A stretch of DNA of 64,000 nucleotides from Azospirillum sp. TSH100 (GTDB lineage Bacteria; Pseudomonadota; Alphaproteobacteria; Azospirillales; Azospirillaceae), in contig NZ_CP039634.1 in NCBI RefSeq assembly GCF_004923295.1, positions 2,384,001 to 2,448,000 on the forward strand, written 5' to 3'. A program made the translations under genes and the position numbers. The first letter of the stretch is position 1, and every line of letters starts with the position of its first letter. The notes under the pieces are model-generated. The model worked only from the letters and a program-made list of their open reading frames with translations. It made no database searches and had not been told where the DNA came from. This document shows positions 9,729-20,849 of the stretch, piece after piece.

Positions 9729-9962
9729 GGCGTCGTATACTGGCAGACTTCGCCATCATGCGTAACCCTGGCGCACCAGCGGTCACAACCGTTCAAGCCG
9801 CCATTGGGATTACCCCTGCCCCATACGTTAAGCATTGCGTCAACGATCAATACTCCAGTATGACAGGCGCGCTACATTAGCGTCGGTTTAATTAGAGGGC
9901 TGTAACATCCGGTGCCGTCAGGTACCGGAAACGGCTTCGTACGCATGGGATGGAACTGGGCA

Positions 9963-11651
9963 ATGATCGGCAAACTTCAGAGCATCAAGGCAAAGCTCCT
10001 GATTCTTCAGGGGCTGTTCCTCGCCACCATCCTGGTGGCCGGCATCTGGTCCGCGACGTCGAAGCGCGAGACCATGGTTGAGGGATATCGCCACTCCATC
10101 GAGGCCGTGGTGCAGACGTCGCTGTCGATCATGAAGTCCTATGACACCCGGGCCGCCAAAGGTGAATTCAGCCGGCAGGAGGCGCAGGAGAGAGCCAAGG
10201 GTGCGTTGCGCGCCCTGCGCTTCTTCGGAAACGAGTATATGTTCGGCTACGAGTTCGACGGCACCAACGTTTTTCACGGTGTGCGCCCGGACCTGGAAGG
10301 CACGCGCAAGCTTGCCGATTTCAAGGACAGCAACGGCGTGCTGGTGATCCGCGGCCTGATCGAGTCGGCGCGCAGCGGCGACGGCACCCTGATCTACAAC
10401 TTCCCCAAGGCCGGCGGGACCGAACCCTTTCCCAAGCTGGCCTATGCCGCGATCTACGAGCCGTGGGGTTGGATGATCGGGACCGGTGTCTACATCGACG
10501 ATGTCGATGCCGCCTTCCGCCGCACGCTGATCGAAACGTTGGTCGTGACGCTGGTCGCGGCCCTGCTGCTGGGGCTGTTCGGCTTCCGTCTGGTGTCGCG
10601 AATCGGCAAGGGGCTGGACGGCATCGCCACCGCCACCGACCGAATCGCCAAAGGCGACCTGGCCGCCCAGGTCGCCGGCACCGACCGCGCCGACGAGGTC
10701 GGGGCGCTGGCGCGCTCGGTCGAAACCCTGCGCCTCAGCGCCATCGAGGCCGAGGATCTGCGCCGCCGCCATGCCGCTCTGGAACGGGAAGCCGAGGAGA
10801 CCCGCCGAGCCACCATGAGGCGGCTGGCCGACGAGTTCGAGAACTCGGTCGGCGCGCTGGTCCAGTCGGTCGCCGAGTCGGCCGGACAGCTGACCCAGAC
10901 CTCCGGCGCCATGAGCAGCGGGGCGGAGCAGACCACCCGCCTGATGAACGGAGCCGCCCACGCCGCCGAGACGACCTCCGGCAATGTCCAGGCGGTGGCC
11001 GGGGCGACCGAGGAACTGGCCGCCTCGATCCGGGAGATCGCCCAGCAGATCGCCGAGTCGACGACCGGCTCCGCCCGCGCGGTTGAGGATGTCCGCCGTA
11101 CCTACGCCCTGATCGAACAGCTGGACAGCGTCGCCCGCCGCACGGTGGAGGTGGTCGACCTGATCCGCTCGATCGCCGAGCAGACCAACCTGCTGGCGCT
11201 GAACGCCACCATCGAGGCCGCGCGCGCCGGTGAGGCCGGCAAGGGATTCGCCGTGGTCGCCAGCGAGGTGAAGAACCTCGCCAACCAGACGGCAAAGGCG
11301 ACCGACGACGTGCAGGCGCAGATCGCGGCGATGACCGATGCGACTTCTTCCGTTGTCGAGGCGATGCGCGGGGTCGGCGGCGCCATCGAAACGGTGAACA
11401 GCGTCGCCTCCAGCATCTCCGCCGCCATCGAGGAGCAGGGGGCGGCAACCCGCGACATCAGCCAGAATGTCAACGAGGCGGCGCAGGGCGTCAGCTCGGT
11501 GTCCGACAGCCTGAATTTGGTGTGCAGCCACGCCACCGCCACCGGTCAGGCCTCCGCCGAGGTGGCCGCCGCGGCCCGCGCGGTGGGCCAGCGGGCCGAC
11601 CGCATGCTGAGCGAGGTGTCGGCCTTCGTCGCCCGCATCCGCCAGGGCTGA
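9963..11651 (+). CDS. Methyl-accepting chemotaxis protein with a single Cache sensor
   Basis: This is an inner-membrane chemoreceptor. After an N-terminal TM helix (about residues 9-31) a periplasmic domain of roughly 150 residues carries sCache_2-type motifs ([45 protein letters not shown]), which usually bind small carboxylates or similar ligands. A second TM (about 195-215), a HAMP domain and a long signalling coiled coil follow, with the hairpin tip [20 protein letters not shown]. No CheR-docking pentapeptide is visible at the C-terminus. ATG 9963 (GGAA site 7 nt upstream) was preferred to in-frame ATG 9945 and GTG 9912. It is not part of the che operon. Confidence 0.93.
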   Translation: MIGKLQSIKAKLLILQGLFLATILVAGIWSATSKRETMVEGYRHSIEAVVQTSLSIMKSYDTRAAKGEFSRQEAQERAKGALRALRFFGNEYMFGYEFDGTNVFHGVRPDLEGTRKLADFKDSNGVLVIRGLIESARSGDGTLIYNFPKAGGTEPFPKLAYAAIYEPWGWMIGTGVYIDDVDAAFRRTLIETLVVTLVAALLLGLFGFRLVSRIGKGLDGIATATDRIAKGDLAAQVAGTDRADEVGALARSVETLRLSAIEAEDLRRRHAALEREAEETRRATMRRLADEFENSVGALVQSVAESAGQLTQTSGAMSSGAEQTTRLMNGAAHAAETTSGNVQAVAGATEELAASIREIAQQIAESTTGSARAVEDVRRTYALIEQLDSVARRTVEVVDLIRSIAEQTNLLALNATIEAARAGEAGKGFAVVASEVKNLANQTAKATDDVQAQIAAMTDATSSVVEAMRGVGGAIETVNSVASSISAAIEEQGAATRDISQNVNEAAQGVSSVSDSLNLVCSHATATGQASAEVAAAARAVGQRADRMLSEVSAFVARIRQG

Positions 11652-11673
11652 CCATCAGCCGCGGTGGGGAGGA

Positions 11674-11703
11674 GAATTCTACCGGATGCATTCGGTAAAA
11701 TTC
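11674..11703. promoter_or_regulatory. 30-bp imperfect palindrome, candidate operator
   Basis: Positions 11674-11703 match their own reverse complement at 26 of 30 positions, centred on ATGCAT. The outer arms are 11674-11684 and 11693-11703. It lies 41 bp upstream of the cysteine synthase-like gene start and contains no T tract, so an operator is more likely than a terminator. Confidence 0.6.
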
Positions 11704-11744
11704 CGCGCTATGGATGGGGCCAGCGAACTGTCGGACAGGACCCC

Positions 11745-12872
11745 ATGACCGCCCCCTCCCCCACCGCCAACACCCTCACCGCTACCCGCCGGGGCTGGCT
11801 CGACGAGGCTCTGCGCCGGATCGAGGCGGACGTGAACCGATCCGCCGACACCCACCTGCTGCGGCTGCCGATCGCGGCGGCATCGGGAATCACGCTGTAC
11901 CTGAAGGATGAATCGACCCACCCCACCGGTAGCCTGAAGCACCGGCTGGCGCGGTCGCTGTTCCTCTATGCCATCTGCAATGGCTGGGTGCGCGAGGGCA
12001 CGACGGTGATCGAAGCGTCGTCGGGCTCCACCGCGGTGTCTGAGGCCTATTTCGCCCAGCTGCTGGAGCTGCCCTTCGTCGCCGTGGTACCGCGCAACAC
12101 CTCGCCGGCCAAGATCGCGCAGATCGAGTTCTATGGCGGCCGTTGCCATATGGTGGAACGCGCGTCGGAAGTCTGCGCCGAGGCGCAGCAGCTGGCCCGC
12201 GACTGCGACGGTCATTTCATGGACCAGTTCACCTATGCCGAGCGCGCCACCGACTGGCGCGGCAACAACAACATCGCCCAGTCGATCTTCGAGCAGCTGG
12301 CGCAGGAACCGCATCCGGTGCCGGACTGGATCGTCTGCGGCGCCGGCACCGGCGGCACCTCGGCCACCTTCGGGCGCTATGTCCGCTATCGCCGTCTGCC
12401 GACGCGGGTGTGCGTGGCCGATCCCGAGCATTCGGCCTTCTTCACCGGTTTCCGTGACAATGATCCGAAGGCCAGCGTCGGCCGCGGGTCCAACATCGAG
12501 GGAATCGGACGGCCGACGGTGGAGCCGTCCTTCCAGCCGACGGTGATCGACCGGATGATCCGCGTGCCTGACGCCGCCAGCGTCGCCGCCATCTGGGTGC
12601 TGCGCGAGCGGCTGGGCCGCGCCTGCGGTGGTTCGACCGGCACCAATCTGGTGGGCGCCATCGAACTGATCGCCGGCATGATGCGCGAGGGGCGTCGGGG
12701 CAGTGTCGCCACGCTGATCTGCGATCCCGGCGACCGCTATATGGGAACCTACTTCAACCGCGACTGGCTGGCGTCGAACGGGATGGACATTGACCCGTGG
12801 TGTGAACGGATCGACGGCTTCTTCCGCACCGGCGCCTGGAGCGGCGACGGGCTGGAATCGGCCGAACGCTGA
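11745..12872 (+). CDS. PLP-dependent cysteine synthase / cysteine desulfhydrase-like enzyme
   Basis: This is a 375-residue fold-type II PLP enzyme. The Schiff-base lysine is K65 in [11 protein letters not shown]. The substrate (asparagine-loop) segment is [16 protein letters not shown] and the phosphate-binding loop is [13 protein letters not shown]. The sequence resembles the Cds1 group, annotated as cysteine synthase-like or L-cysteine desulfhydrase, more than CysK. It has a longer C-terminal region with [12 protein letters not shown] and the tail [16 protein letters not shown]. The reaction could be cysteine synthesis or H2S-releasing cysteine breakdown. A ModE-like regulator gene lies 18 bp downstream, and a long palindrome lies upstream. 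Confidence 0.87.
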   Translation: MTAPSPTANTLTATRRGWLDEALRRIEADVNRSADTHLLRLPIAAASGITLYLKDESTHPTGSLKHRLARSLFLYAICNGWVREGTTVIEASSGSTAVSEAYFAQLLELPFVAVVPRNTSPAKIAQIEFYGGRCHMVERASEVCAEAQQLARDCDGHFMDQFTYAERATDWRGNNNIAQSIFEQLAQEPHPVPDWIVCGAGTGGTSATFGRYVRYRRLPTRVCVADPEHSAFFTGFRDNDPKASVGRGSNIEGIGRPTVEPSFQPTVIDRMIRVPDAASVAAIWVLRERLGRACGGSTGTNLVGAIELIAGMMREGRRGSVATLICDPGDRYMGTYFNRDWLASNGMDIDPWCERIDGFFRTGAWSGDGLESAER

Positions 12873-12890
12873 GCCGGGGAGGCCGCGGCC

Positions 12891-13310
12891 ATGACCCGCA
12901 TGCGGATCCGCATCGATTTTGAAAGCGGCGGTTCGATCGGGCCGGGCAAGATCGCTCTGCTGGAGCGGATTCGCGACACCGGCTCCATCTCCGCCGCCGG
13001 GCGGGCGCTGGGCATGTCCTACCGGCGGGCGTGGCTGCTGGTGGACGACCTGAACCGCATCTTCCGCGAGCCGGTGGTGAGTGCGGCGGTCGGCGGCAAG
13101 CATGGCGGCGGCACGGTGCTGACCGCCTTCGGCGAACAGGTCATCGACCATTACCGCGCGGTCGAACGCGAGGCCCATGTGGCGACCGCCCACCGGCTTT
13201 CCGCGCTGATGGCGGGGACGAACCCCGACTATGGCGCGAACAAACAGGTCGACGACGGGAGTTTCGCCAACGACCCGACGGTGGGGCCGGGCTGCGGACC
13301 GGAAAGATAA
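12891..13310 (+). CDS. ModE-like winged-helix transcriptional regulator
   Basis: The 139-residue protein matches the N-terminal DNA-binding domain of ModE/LysR-type regulators (GPGKIALLERIRDTGSISAA then GRALGMSYRRAWLLVDDLN). It has no molybdate-binding MOP domains. The last 35 residues are low complexity. It starts at ATG 12891 with a GGGGAGG ribosome site and shares an operon with the cysteine synthase-like enzyme. It is therefore a natural candidate for binding the palindrome at 11674-11703, though nothing proves this. The gene ends at a bidirectional terminator. Confidence 0.87.
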   Translation: MTRMRIRIDFESGGSIGPGKIALLERIRDTGSISAAGRALGMSYRRAWLLVDDLNRIFREPVVSAAVGGKHGGGTVLTAFGEQVIDHYRAVEREAHVATAHRLSALMAGTNPDYGANKQVDDGSFANDPTVGPGCGPER

Positions 13311-13330
13311 CCGGGGCACGCGACAAAGAA

Positions 13331-13357
13331 AAAGGCCGGGCAAATCGCCCGGCCTTT
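13331..13357. terminator. Bidirectional terminator between converging genes
   Basis: A perfect 11-bp stem (13331-13341 with 13347-13357, 5-nt loop) is flanked by A and T runs on both sides. It serves the ModE-like gene on the plus strand and the helicase/RAM operon on the minus strand. Confidence 0.88.
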
Positions 13358-13380
13358 TCATTCCCGCACAGCCAGCGTGG

Positions 13381-13623
13381 TTATGCGAATGCCTTATACG
13401 CGATCAGCGTGAAGGTGTCGCGCACACCTGCAAGCGTCTGCACATGCTCCGTCACGAAGCGACCGATGTCGTCGTCCTGCTTCAGGTAGCACTTCATCAA
13501 CAGGTCGTATTGGCCGGAGATGGAATGCACCTCCGACACCTGTTCGATGAGCTGCACAGCCTGATCGGCGACCTCATAGGCACGTCCGAGATCGCATTTG
13601 ACCATGACGAAGATGGTCTGCAC
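13381..13623 (-). CDS. Stand-alone Lrp/AsnC ligand-binding (RAM) domain protein
   Basis: The 80-residue protein (MQTIFVMVKCDLGRAYEVAD start) covers only the alpha/beta RAM domain of Lrp/AsnC regulators, with EVSEVHSISGQYDLLMKCYL at its core, and has no helix-turn-helix. Such proteins form multimers and bind amino acids. They may act as sensors or modulate full-length Lrp proteins. It starts with GTG at 13623, supported by an AGGAGGG ribosome site 8 nt upstream. Its start is four bases past the helicase stop, so the two genes are co-transcribed. Confidence 0.87.
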   Translation of the reverse strand: MQTIFVMVKCDLGRAYEVADQAVQLIEQVSEVHSISGQYDLLMKCYLKQDDDIGRFVTEHVQTLAGVRDTFTLIAYKAFA

Positions 13624-13627
13624 GGGC

Positions 13628-15190
<1,563 letters not shown>

Positions 15191-15447
15191 CCAACCTGTT
15201 TCTGTTCTGGAGTGCGCAAATCGGGCGTTCAACACCCGATGCCTGGATGAGGCCGAAGAATAGGAAGTCAAAGCTGCATGTCAATAGATCCGATGTTCCA
15301 AACCCGAAAATTGGCGCGAAAACACGCCGCGTTGGCGAAATCCGCGCCCTGCGCTAGGCTGTCGTCCGGCAATACCGCGAGTCGCGGCGCTTGCCGACGC
15401 CCTGAAACCGGGCGGTCCGCTTCAAATGGAACGGTCGAGAGCATTTG

Positions 15448-15993
15448 ATGATTCTTCGTGCCCAGGAATCGGTGCTGGTGGTGGTGGATGTGCAGGAACG
15501 GCTGCTGCCGGCCATCCACGACTCCGAGCGCGTCGTCCGCAACACCGGAATGCTGCTGAAAGGGGCCGCTGCCCTGTCGGTGCCGGTGCTGGTGACCGAA
15601 CAATATCCGCGGGGCCTGGGGCCGACGGTGGAAGCGGTGCGCGCCCATCTGCCGGCAGGCACCCCGGTGATCGAGAAGATCACCTTCGGCTCGACCGGCG
15701 AACCGGCCTTCAATGCGGCGATCGAGGACCTGAAGCGCCCGCAGATCGTGCTGTGCGGAACGGAAGCGCACGTCTGCGTGATGCAGACCGCGCTTGGGCT
15801 GCGCCAGCAGGGCCATGCGGTCTATCTGGTGGCCGATGCCGTGTCGTCGCGCACACCAGCCAACCGCACCATGGCGCTGGAGCGGATGCGCGCCGCCGGC
15901 GTGACCATCGTAACCACCGAAATGGCGCTGTTCGAGTGGATGGAGCGGGCCGGAACGCCCGTCTTCAAGGTCGTCAGCGCGCTGGTGAAGTGA
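15448..15993 (+). CDS. Isochorismatase-family cysteine hydrolase
   Basis: The 181-residue protein has the family layout. The catalytic Asp is in LVVVDVQERLLPAI (near residue 16). A Lys lies in IEKITFGSTGEPAF, and the nucleophile Cys is in VLCGTEAHVCVMQTAL, followed by the late VADAVSSRTPANR segment. The substrate is unknown; relatives hydrolyse nicotinamide, isochorismate or N-carbamoyl compounds. Seventeen bases separate it from the alpha/beta hydrolase downstream, so they probably form a two-gene operon of small-molecule hydrolases. Confidence 0.9.
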   Translation: MILRAQESVLVVVDVQERLLPAIHDSERVVRNTGMLLKGAAALSVPVLVTEQYPRGLGPTVEAVRAHLPAGTPVIEKITFGSTGEPAFNAAIEDLKRPQIVLCGTEAHVCVMQTALGLRQQGHAVYLVADAVSSRTPANRTMALERMRAAGVTIVTTEMALFEWMERAGTPVFKVVSALVK

Positions 15994-16009
15994 GCGCGGG
16001 AGAAACCCC

Positions 16010-16726
16010 ATGTCCTCGATCTCAACCGGCCGTCCGACCCTGATCCTGCTGCCAGGCATGCCGCTGGACGCGGCGCTTTGGGACCATCAGGTCCGGCATC
16101 TCGATGAGGTGGCCGACCCGCGGGTGATGGAGCTTGCCGACTGCGACAGCATCGCGGCGATGGCCGACAAGGTGCTGGCCCAGGCACCGGATCGTTTCGC
16201 CGTCGCCGGCCTGTCGATGGGCGGATACGTCGCGCTGGAACTGTTGCGAAGGGCACCGGAACGGGTTGAGCGGCTGGCCCTGCTCGACACCAACGCCCGC
16301 CCCGACACGGCGGAGGCGACGGCCGCACGGCGGGAAGCGGTGGCACTCGCCCGCCAGGGCCGCTACGGGCAGGTGATCCGCGCCGCCCTGCCCCGGCTGA
16401 TCCATCCCGACCGGCTCGCCGACGACAGCTTTGTCCGTTCCGTTCTGGCGCAGATGGAGCGGGTCGGCGTCGATGGCTATGCACGGGAGCAGCAGGCGAT
16501 CATCAACCGGGTGGACAGCCGGCCGGGACTTGCCGCCATCCGCTGTCCGACACTGGTGATCTGCGGACGCCAGGACATCCTGACGCCGCCGGCCCTGCAT
16601 GAGGAAATGGCGGACGCCCTCCCGGCGGCCCGACTGGTTCTGATCGAGGATTGCGGTCACCTGTCGGCGATGGAGCAGCCACAGGCGGTCACCGCACTGA
16701 TGCGGGACTGGCTGTTGCGGGGCTGA
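16010..16726 (+). CDS. Alpha/beta-fold hydrolase
   Basis: This 238-residue serine hydrolase has the oxyanion segment LILLPGMPLDAALW, the nucleophile elbow GLSMGGY, the acid near CGRQDILTPP and the catalytic His in DCGHLSAMEQP. The layout is close to the BioH/pimeloyl-ester or 3-oxoadipate enol-lactonase type, but the substrate cannot be set from the sequence. It lies directly downstream of the isochorismatase-like gene and converges on a lipoprotein gene, whose stop is 7 bp away. Confidence 0.9.
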   Translation: MSSISTGRPTLILLPGMPLDAALWDHQVRHLDEVADPRVMELADCDSIAAMADKVLAQAPDRFAVAGLSMGGYVALELLRRAPERVERLALLDTNARPDTAEATAARREAVALARQGRYGQVIRAALPRLIHPDRLADDSFVRSVLAQMERVGVDGYAREQQAIINRVDSRPGLAAIRCPTLVICGRQDILTPPALHEEMADALPAARLVLIEDCGHLSAMEQPQAVTALMRDWLLRG

Positions 16727-16732
16727 CCTTCA

Positions 16733-17287
16733 TCAGCAATCGGGTTGGTTGCAGAACAGCTCCGACCGTTGACTGGGAAACAGCGAAAAGGTCATGTCGC
16801 TGATCAGGCTGCGGAAATCGGGATCGTCCGGCCCCTGTGGCCGGTCGAGCCAGCCTGTGGCGGAGGTCAGTGCGCCACCCGACCGGCAGAACGCTCCCTG
16901 CACGACGATGGGACCACTCGGCGGAGAGGTGGGGATCGGCCCGTCGGTGCAGAGGGCCGAGTTGAGCATGTTTTCAGCGACGTTGAAGGCAAGCACGACC
17001 TTGTAATCACGCCGCGCCGTGTCGTTTGGCGTGGTGGTGAGGGTGGTCTTCACGCCCAGGACGCGGTTCTGCATAAGGGGCAGAACCTTTTCGGCGAAAC
17101 GGTCCGGGGGAAGGCCGAACGGATTGCCGTGCAGAACCACGCGAAGGTCGCGGTCGTTGGCCGCATAGGCGACCTCGCTGCGCGTGTAGGCTGGGGTCGG
17201 CTCGCTGGCCACCACCCGCTCGTTGGTGCAGGCGGCGAGAGCGGAGGCCCCCAGCAGAAGGGCGGCGAGCAGCGGGAACAGGCGCAT
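16733..17287 (-). CDS. Putative lipoprotein of unknown function
   Basis: The 184-residue product begins MRLFPLLAALLLGASALAAC, a clear signal peptide ending in a lipobox (LAAC), so it should be lipidated and held in the periplasm or outer membrane. The mature part has no domain I recognise. It contains YTRSEVAYAANDRDLRVVLHGNPFG, and two late Cys residues (FCNQPDC) could form a disulfide. The start at 17287 is set by the signal peptide. An upstream in-frame extension to 17377 is unlikely. Confidence 0.8.
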   Translation of the reverse strand: MRLFPLLAALLLGASALAACTNERVVASEPTPAYTRSEVAYAANDRDLRVVLHGNPFGLPPDRFAEKVLPLMQNRVLGVKTTLTTTPNDTARRDYKVVLAFNVAENMLNSALCTDGPIPTSPPSGPIVVQGAFCRSGGALTSATGWLDRPQGPDDPDFRSLISDMTFSLFPSQRSELFCNQPDC

Positions 17288-17389
17288 GATCGGTTCGTCC
17301 GTGGGTGTCGCTTGGCCGGATATGGGGAGCGGTTGCCCGAAGGGCGAGCGTTCTCCCGCACGACTCCATAGCTCCATGCCCCCGATCCG

Positions 17390-18196
17390 TCACAAATCCT
17401 TCAGCCATTTGGCGGCAGCACGGGCAATCAGGTCCGGATAGTCCGAACGCTCCGGGCCGATCAGGGGAAGGTCGAATTCCGCGACGATGCGGGCGACCGT
17501 CTCTTCCGTCAACTCCAGTCCCAGCGCGCGGGCGCGTCTGGCGATGGCGAGTTCCTGCCCCCAGACATAGACCCGGGCGGCACGGGTGTTGCGCGCCATG
17601 ATCCGCGACTGCGCCATCCGTTCATCGCCGTTGATCGGTAGCCAGATGTCGGTCATCAGCGTGTCGGCCGGCTCGTCGCCGCAGTAGGCCAAAGCATCGC
17701 CGTTGACGATGTCAATCTTCGCCACGATCTCGGCGGGAAGCTGGTCGAACAGGCCGATGCGGCGGTTCACCTCGATGACATCCGGGTCGAGTTCGAGCAG
17801 CGTGACCTTCGTCACCTCCGGCCGCAACGCCGCATTCACAGTCGCCCATCCCATGCCCATGCCCATCACCACCGTATGGCCGGTGGCGGCGCGCACACCG
17901 ATCTCCTGGCTTTCTATCTCCATGGGCGTCATCGACATCCAGCAACGATACTCGCCGTCCGCCTCGCGCCGGAGCAGGGCCGCGGTGTCCGTCGTCATCA
18001 GCGCCGGGCTCCAGTAGCCCGCACTCACCAGGAGCGGCGCCATTCTCAAGCGCCAGCGCCCGACCTCGCAGGACTGATAGCGCGGAACGAACAGATCGGT
18101 GACGAAAGGGGTGAGCGACGACAGTGCCTGGGCGACGAGTTCAGGCGGGACGGCATCGGCCGGAATCTCGGAACCGGAAAAAGCCAGGGGATGCAT
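17390..18196 (-). CDS. Class I SAM-dependent methyltransferase-like (spermidine synthase-like) protein
   Basis: The 268-residue protein has a Rossmann-type motif I with an unusual Met/Gly-rich loop (VVMGMGMGWATVNAAL) and the acidic motif LLELDPDVIEVNRRIGLFD. An Asp follows in IVNGDALAY. This arrangement is seen in spermidine-synthase-like and related SAM-binding proteins. The substrate is unknown. ATG 18196 (MHPLAFSGSEIPADAV) has an AGGAGG stretch directly upstream, though the spacing is short. It follows parE in the same direction at 151 bp. Confidence 0.78.
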   Translation of the reverse strand: MHPLAFSGSEIPADAVPPELVAQALSSLTPFVTDLFVPRYQSCEVGRWRLRMAPLLVSAGYWSPALMTTDTAALLRREADGEYRCWMSMTPMEIESQEIGVRAATGHTVVMGMGMGWATVNAALRPEVTKVTLLELDPDVIEVNRRIGLFDQLPAEIVAKIDIVNGDALAYCGDEPADTLMTDIWLPINGDERMAQSRIMARNTRAARVYVWGQELAIARRARALGLELTEETVARIVAEFDLPLIGPERSDYPDLIARAAAKWLKDL

Positions 18197-18347
18197 GCGC
18201 CTCCTGCGGGTCGGGGCTGGTATCCGCGAGACGGTCTCCCGGAACGACAGCGATCGGGATGATAGCCCGGGAAACGCACCCCCCAAAACAGAGAAATGGG
18301 TGTTGGTTTTTCTACCTTCCGATCGGATTTGATTGCCATCCGGCAGA

Positions 18348-20336
18348 TTACACGTCGATGTCGTCGGCCTTCACGAACTTTGCGTTGTCCTGGATGAACT
18401 TGAAGCGCAGCTCCGGCCGCTTGCCCATCAGATCCTCCACCAGCGACCGCGTGCGCTCGCACTCCGGCTTTTCCTCCGGATCGGCGGCATTGGGCACGAC
18501 CACGCGCAGCAGCGAGCGCTTGGACGGGTCCATCGTCGTGTCGCGCAGCTGGGCCGGCATCATCTCGCCCAGGCCCTTGAAGCGGCTGATGTCGGGCTTC
18601 TTGCCCTTGAACATCTTCGACAGCAACTCGTCCTTGTGGGCGTCGTCGCGGGCGTAGACCTGCTTGTTGCCATGGCTGAGGCGGTAGAGCGGCGGCAGGG
18701 CGAGGTACAGGTGCCCCTCCTGGATCAGGCCGGGCATCTCGCGGTAGAAGAAGGTCATCAGCAGCGAGGCGATGTGGGCACCGTCGACATCGGCGTCGGT
18801 CATGATGATGACCCGCTCGTAGCGCAGCTTGTCGGTCGAGAAGTCCTTGCCAACACCGCAGCCCAGAGCCTGGACCAGATCGTTCAGCTCCTGGTTGGCC
18901 TTCATCTTGTCGACCGACGCGCTGGCGACGTTCAGGATCTTGCCGCGCAACGGCAGAATTGCCTGGGTCTCGCGCTGGCGCGCCTGCTTGGCGGAGCCGC
19001 CTGCCGAATCGCCCTCCACCAGGAACAGCTCGGTACCTTCCGGGGAGTTGCGCGAGCAGTCGGCCAGCTTGCCGGGCAGGCGCAGGCGGCGGGTGGCCGA
19101 CTTGCGCGTCATCTCCTTAGACTGCTTGCGGCGCGCCCGCTCCTCCGCCTTTTCGATAAGGCGTTCGAGCAGACCGTTGGCGCTCTGCGGGTCGCCCGAC
19201 AGCCAATGGTCGAAATGGTCCTTCACCGCGGTCTCGACGAGGCGCTGTGCCTCCGCCGTCACCAGCTTTTCCTTGGTCTGGCCCTGGAAATGCGGTTCGC
19301 GGATGAAGACCGACAGCAGGACGCAGGCGTCGCCCATCACGTCGTCGGCGGTGACCTGACCGGCGCGCTTGTTGCTGGTCAGCTCGCCATAGGCCTTCAG
19401 GCCGCGGGTCAGCGCGGTGCGCAGGCCGGCCTCGTGCGTGCCGCCCTGCGGGGTCGGCACGGTGTTGCAGTAGGTGTGCGAGAAGCCCTCGTCATCGTCG
19501 GGCCAAGCCACCGCCCATTCCACCCGGCCCTGGCCGTTGGGGAAGTCGAGCGCGCCGGCGAAGGGCGACGGCGTCAGCGTCTTGCGCTCCTTCAGCGCGG
19601 CGTTCAGATAGTCCTGGAGCCCGCCGGGGAAGTGCAGGGTCTCCGAGGCCGGCGTGGTGGCGTCGACCGACAGCAGCGATGGATCGCAGCTCCAGCGGAT
19701 TTCGACGCCGCGGTAAAGATAGGCCTTGGAGCGCGCCAACCTGTAGAGCCGGTGCGGCTCGAAATGAGCGGTCTCGCCGAAGATTTCCGGATCGGCGTGG
19801 AAGCGGATGGTGGTGCCGCGCCGGTTGACATTGCCGCGATGGGCAAGCGGCCCCTGCGGCAGGCCACGGCTGTACTCCTGCACATAGAGCTGCTTTTCGC
19901 GGGCGATCTCCACGGTCAGCCGGTCCGACAAGGCGTTCACCACCGACAGGCCGACGCCGTGCAGGCCGCCCGAGGTCTGGTAGACCTTGTTGGAGAACTT
20001 ACCGCCGGAGTGCAGCGTGGTCATGATGACCTCCAGCGCCGACTTGCCCGGATATTTCGGGTGGTCGTCGATGGGAATGCCGCGACCATTGTCGCGCACC
20101 ATCACCGTATAGTCGGCGGCCAGCTCCAGATCGATTCGGCTGGCATGGCCGGCCACCGCCTCGTCCATGGCGTTGTCCAGCACCTCGGCCACCAGATGGT
20201 GCAGTGCACGGTCGTCGGTGCCGCCGATATACATGCCCGGTCGACGCCGGACAGGCTCCAGCCCCTCCAGAACCTCGATGTCCTGGGCGGAATAGCTGTC
20301 GGCCTTGGGGGCCGTGTTCTCGAAAAGATCGCTCAT
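18348..20336 (-). CDS. parE: DNA topoisomerase IV subunit B
   Basis: ParE is the ATPase subunit of topoisomerase IV, which decatenates daughter chromosomes. The 662-residue protein has GHKL ATPase motifs (EVLDNAMDEAVAG, DNGRGIPID, GGLHGVGLSVVNALS). A transducer domain follows, then a TOPRIM domain with EGDSAGGSAKQAR, the ParE-type QAILPLRGKILN and the metal site MTDADVDGAHI. Its length and the QAILPLRGKILNVASAS segment favour ParE over GyrB. The start at 20336 is MSDLFENTAPKADSYSAQDI. It is divergent from the thioesterase gene. Confidence 0.94.
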   Translation of the reverse strand: MSDLFENTAPKADSYSAQDIEVLEGLEPVRRRPGMYIGGTDDRALHHLVAEVLDNAMDEAVAGHASRIDLELAADYTVMVRDNGRGIPIDDHPKYPGKSALEVIMTTLHSGGKFSNKVYQTSGGLHGVGLSVVNALSDRLTVEIAREKQLYVQEYSRGLPQGPLAHRGNVNRRGTTIRFHADPEIFGETAHFEPHRLYRLARSKAYLYRGVEIRWSCDPSLLSVDATTPASETLHFPGGLQDYLNAALKERKTLTPSPFAGALDFPNGQGRVEWAVAWPDDDEGFSHTYCNTVPTPQGGTHEAGLRTALTRGLKAYGELTSNKRAGQVTADDVMGDACVLLSVFIREPHFQGQTKEKLVTAEAQRLVETAVKDHFDHWLSGDPQSANGLLERLIEKAEERARRKQSKEMTRKSATRRLRLPGKLADCSRNSPEGTELFLVEGDSAGGSAKQARQRETQAILPLRGKILNVASASVDKMKANQELNDLVQALGCGVGKDFSTDKLRYERVIIMTDADVDGAHIASLLMTFFYREMPGLIQEGHLYLALPPLYRLSHGNKQVYARDDAHKDELLSKMFKGKKPDISRFKGLGEMMPAQLRDTTMDPSKRSLLRVVVPNAADPEEKPECERTRSLVEDLMGKRPELRFKFIQDNAKFVKADDIDV

Positions 20337-20444
20337 GACGGGATGATAGGAATTTCGTCAGGGGTGCGCAAGCGCGTCCTGGGCCGCTTATACTGCGTCG
20401 CCACATGGTTTTGTGGACGAAATTTTTCTGACGCCGGAGGAAGC

Positions 20445-20840
20445 ATGAGCGCAGCGGACGGATACGACTTCGACAACGGCCCGGCTCTGCGGGCCATCGC
20501 GATGCCGGCGGACACCAACCCGAATGGCGATATCTTCGGCGGCTGGCTGCTGGCACAGATGGATCTGGCCGGCGGGACGGTGGCGGTGCGGCGCAGCCAT
20601 GGCCGCGTCGCCACCGTCGGGATCGAGGCGATGACCTTCCACAAGCCGGTCTTCGTCGGCGACGAGGTCAGCTGCTTCGCCCGGATCGAGAAGGTCGGCC
20701 GCACGTCGCTGCGTGTCCGCATCGAGACCTGGGTGCGGCGCGAGCGCTCCGGCTCCGACCCGATCAAGGTGACGGAAGGCGTGTTCACCTACGTCGCCAT
20801 CGGCGAGGACCGCAAGCCGCGCGAAGTCCCGCCGGAGTGA
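20445..20840 (+). CDS. Acyl-CoA thioesterase (YciA-like hotdog fold)
   Basis: The 131-residue protein has the hotdog-fold signature of YciA/cytosolic acyl-CoA thioesterases: PADTNPNGDIFGGWLLAQMD near residue 21 and GIEAMTFHKPVFVGDEV. The Asn and Asp in this motif are the expected catalytic residues. It hydrolyses acyl-CoA esters, with chain length unknown. ATG 20445 has a GGAGG ribosome site 4 nt upstream. It is divergent from parE (108 bp between). Confidence 0.93.
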   Translation: MSAADGYDFDNGPALRAIAMPADTNPNGDIFGGWLLAQMDLAGGTVAVRRSHGRVATVGIEAMTFHKPVFVGDEVSCFARIEKVGRTSLRVRIETWVRRERSGSDPIKVTEGVFTYVAIGEDRKPREVPPE

Positions 20841-20849
20841 TGAGTCTTC

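Noticed and set aside
18333-20840. 835-codon plus-strand frame covering parE and the thioesterase
   Set aside because: Its last 131 codons are the real thioesterase from ATG 20445. The rest is the antisense shadow of parE.
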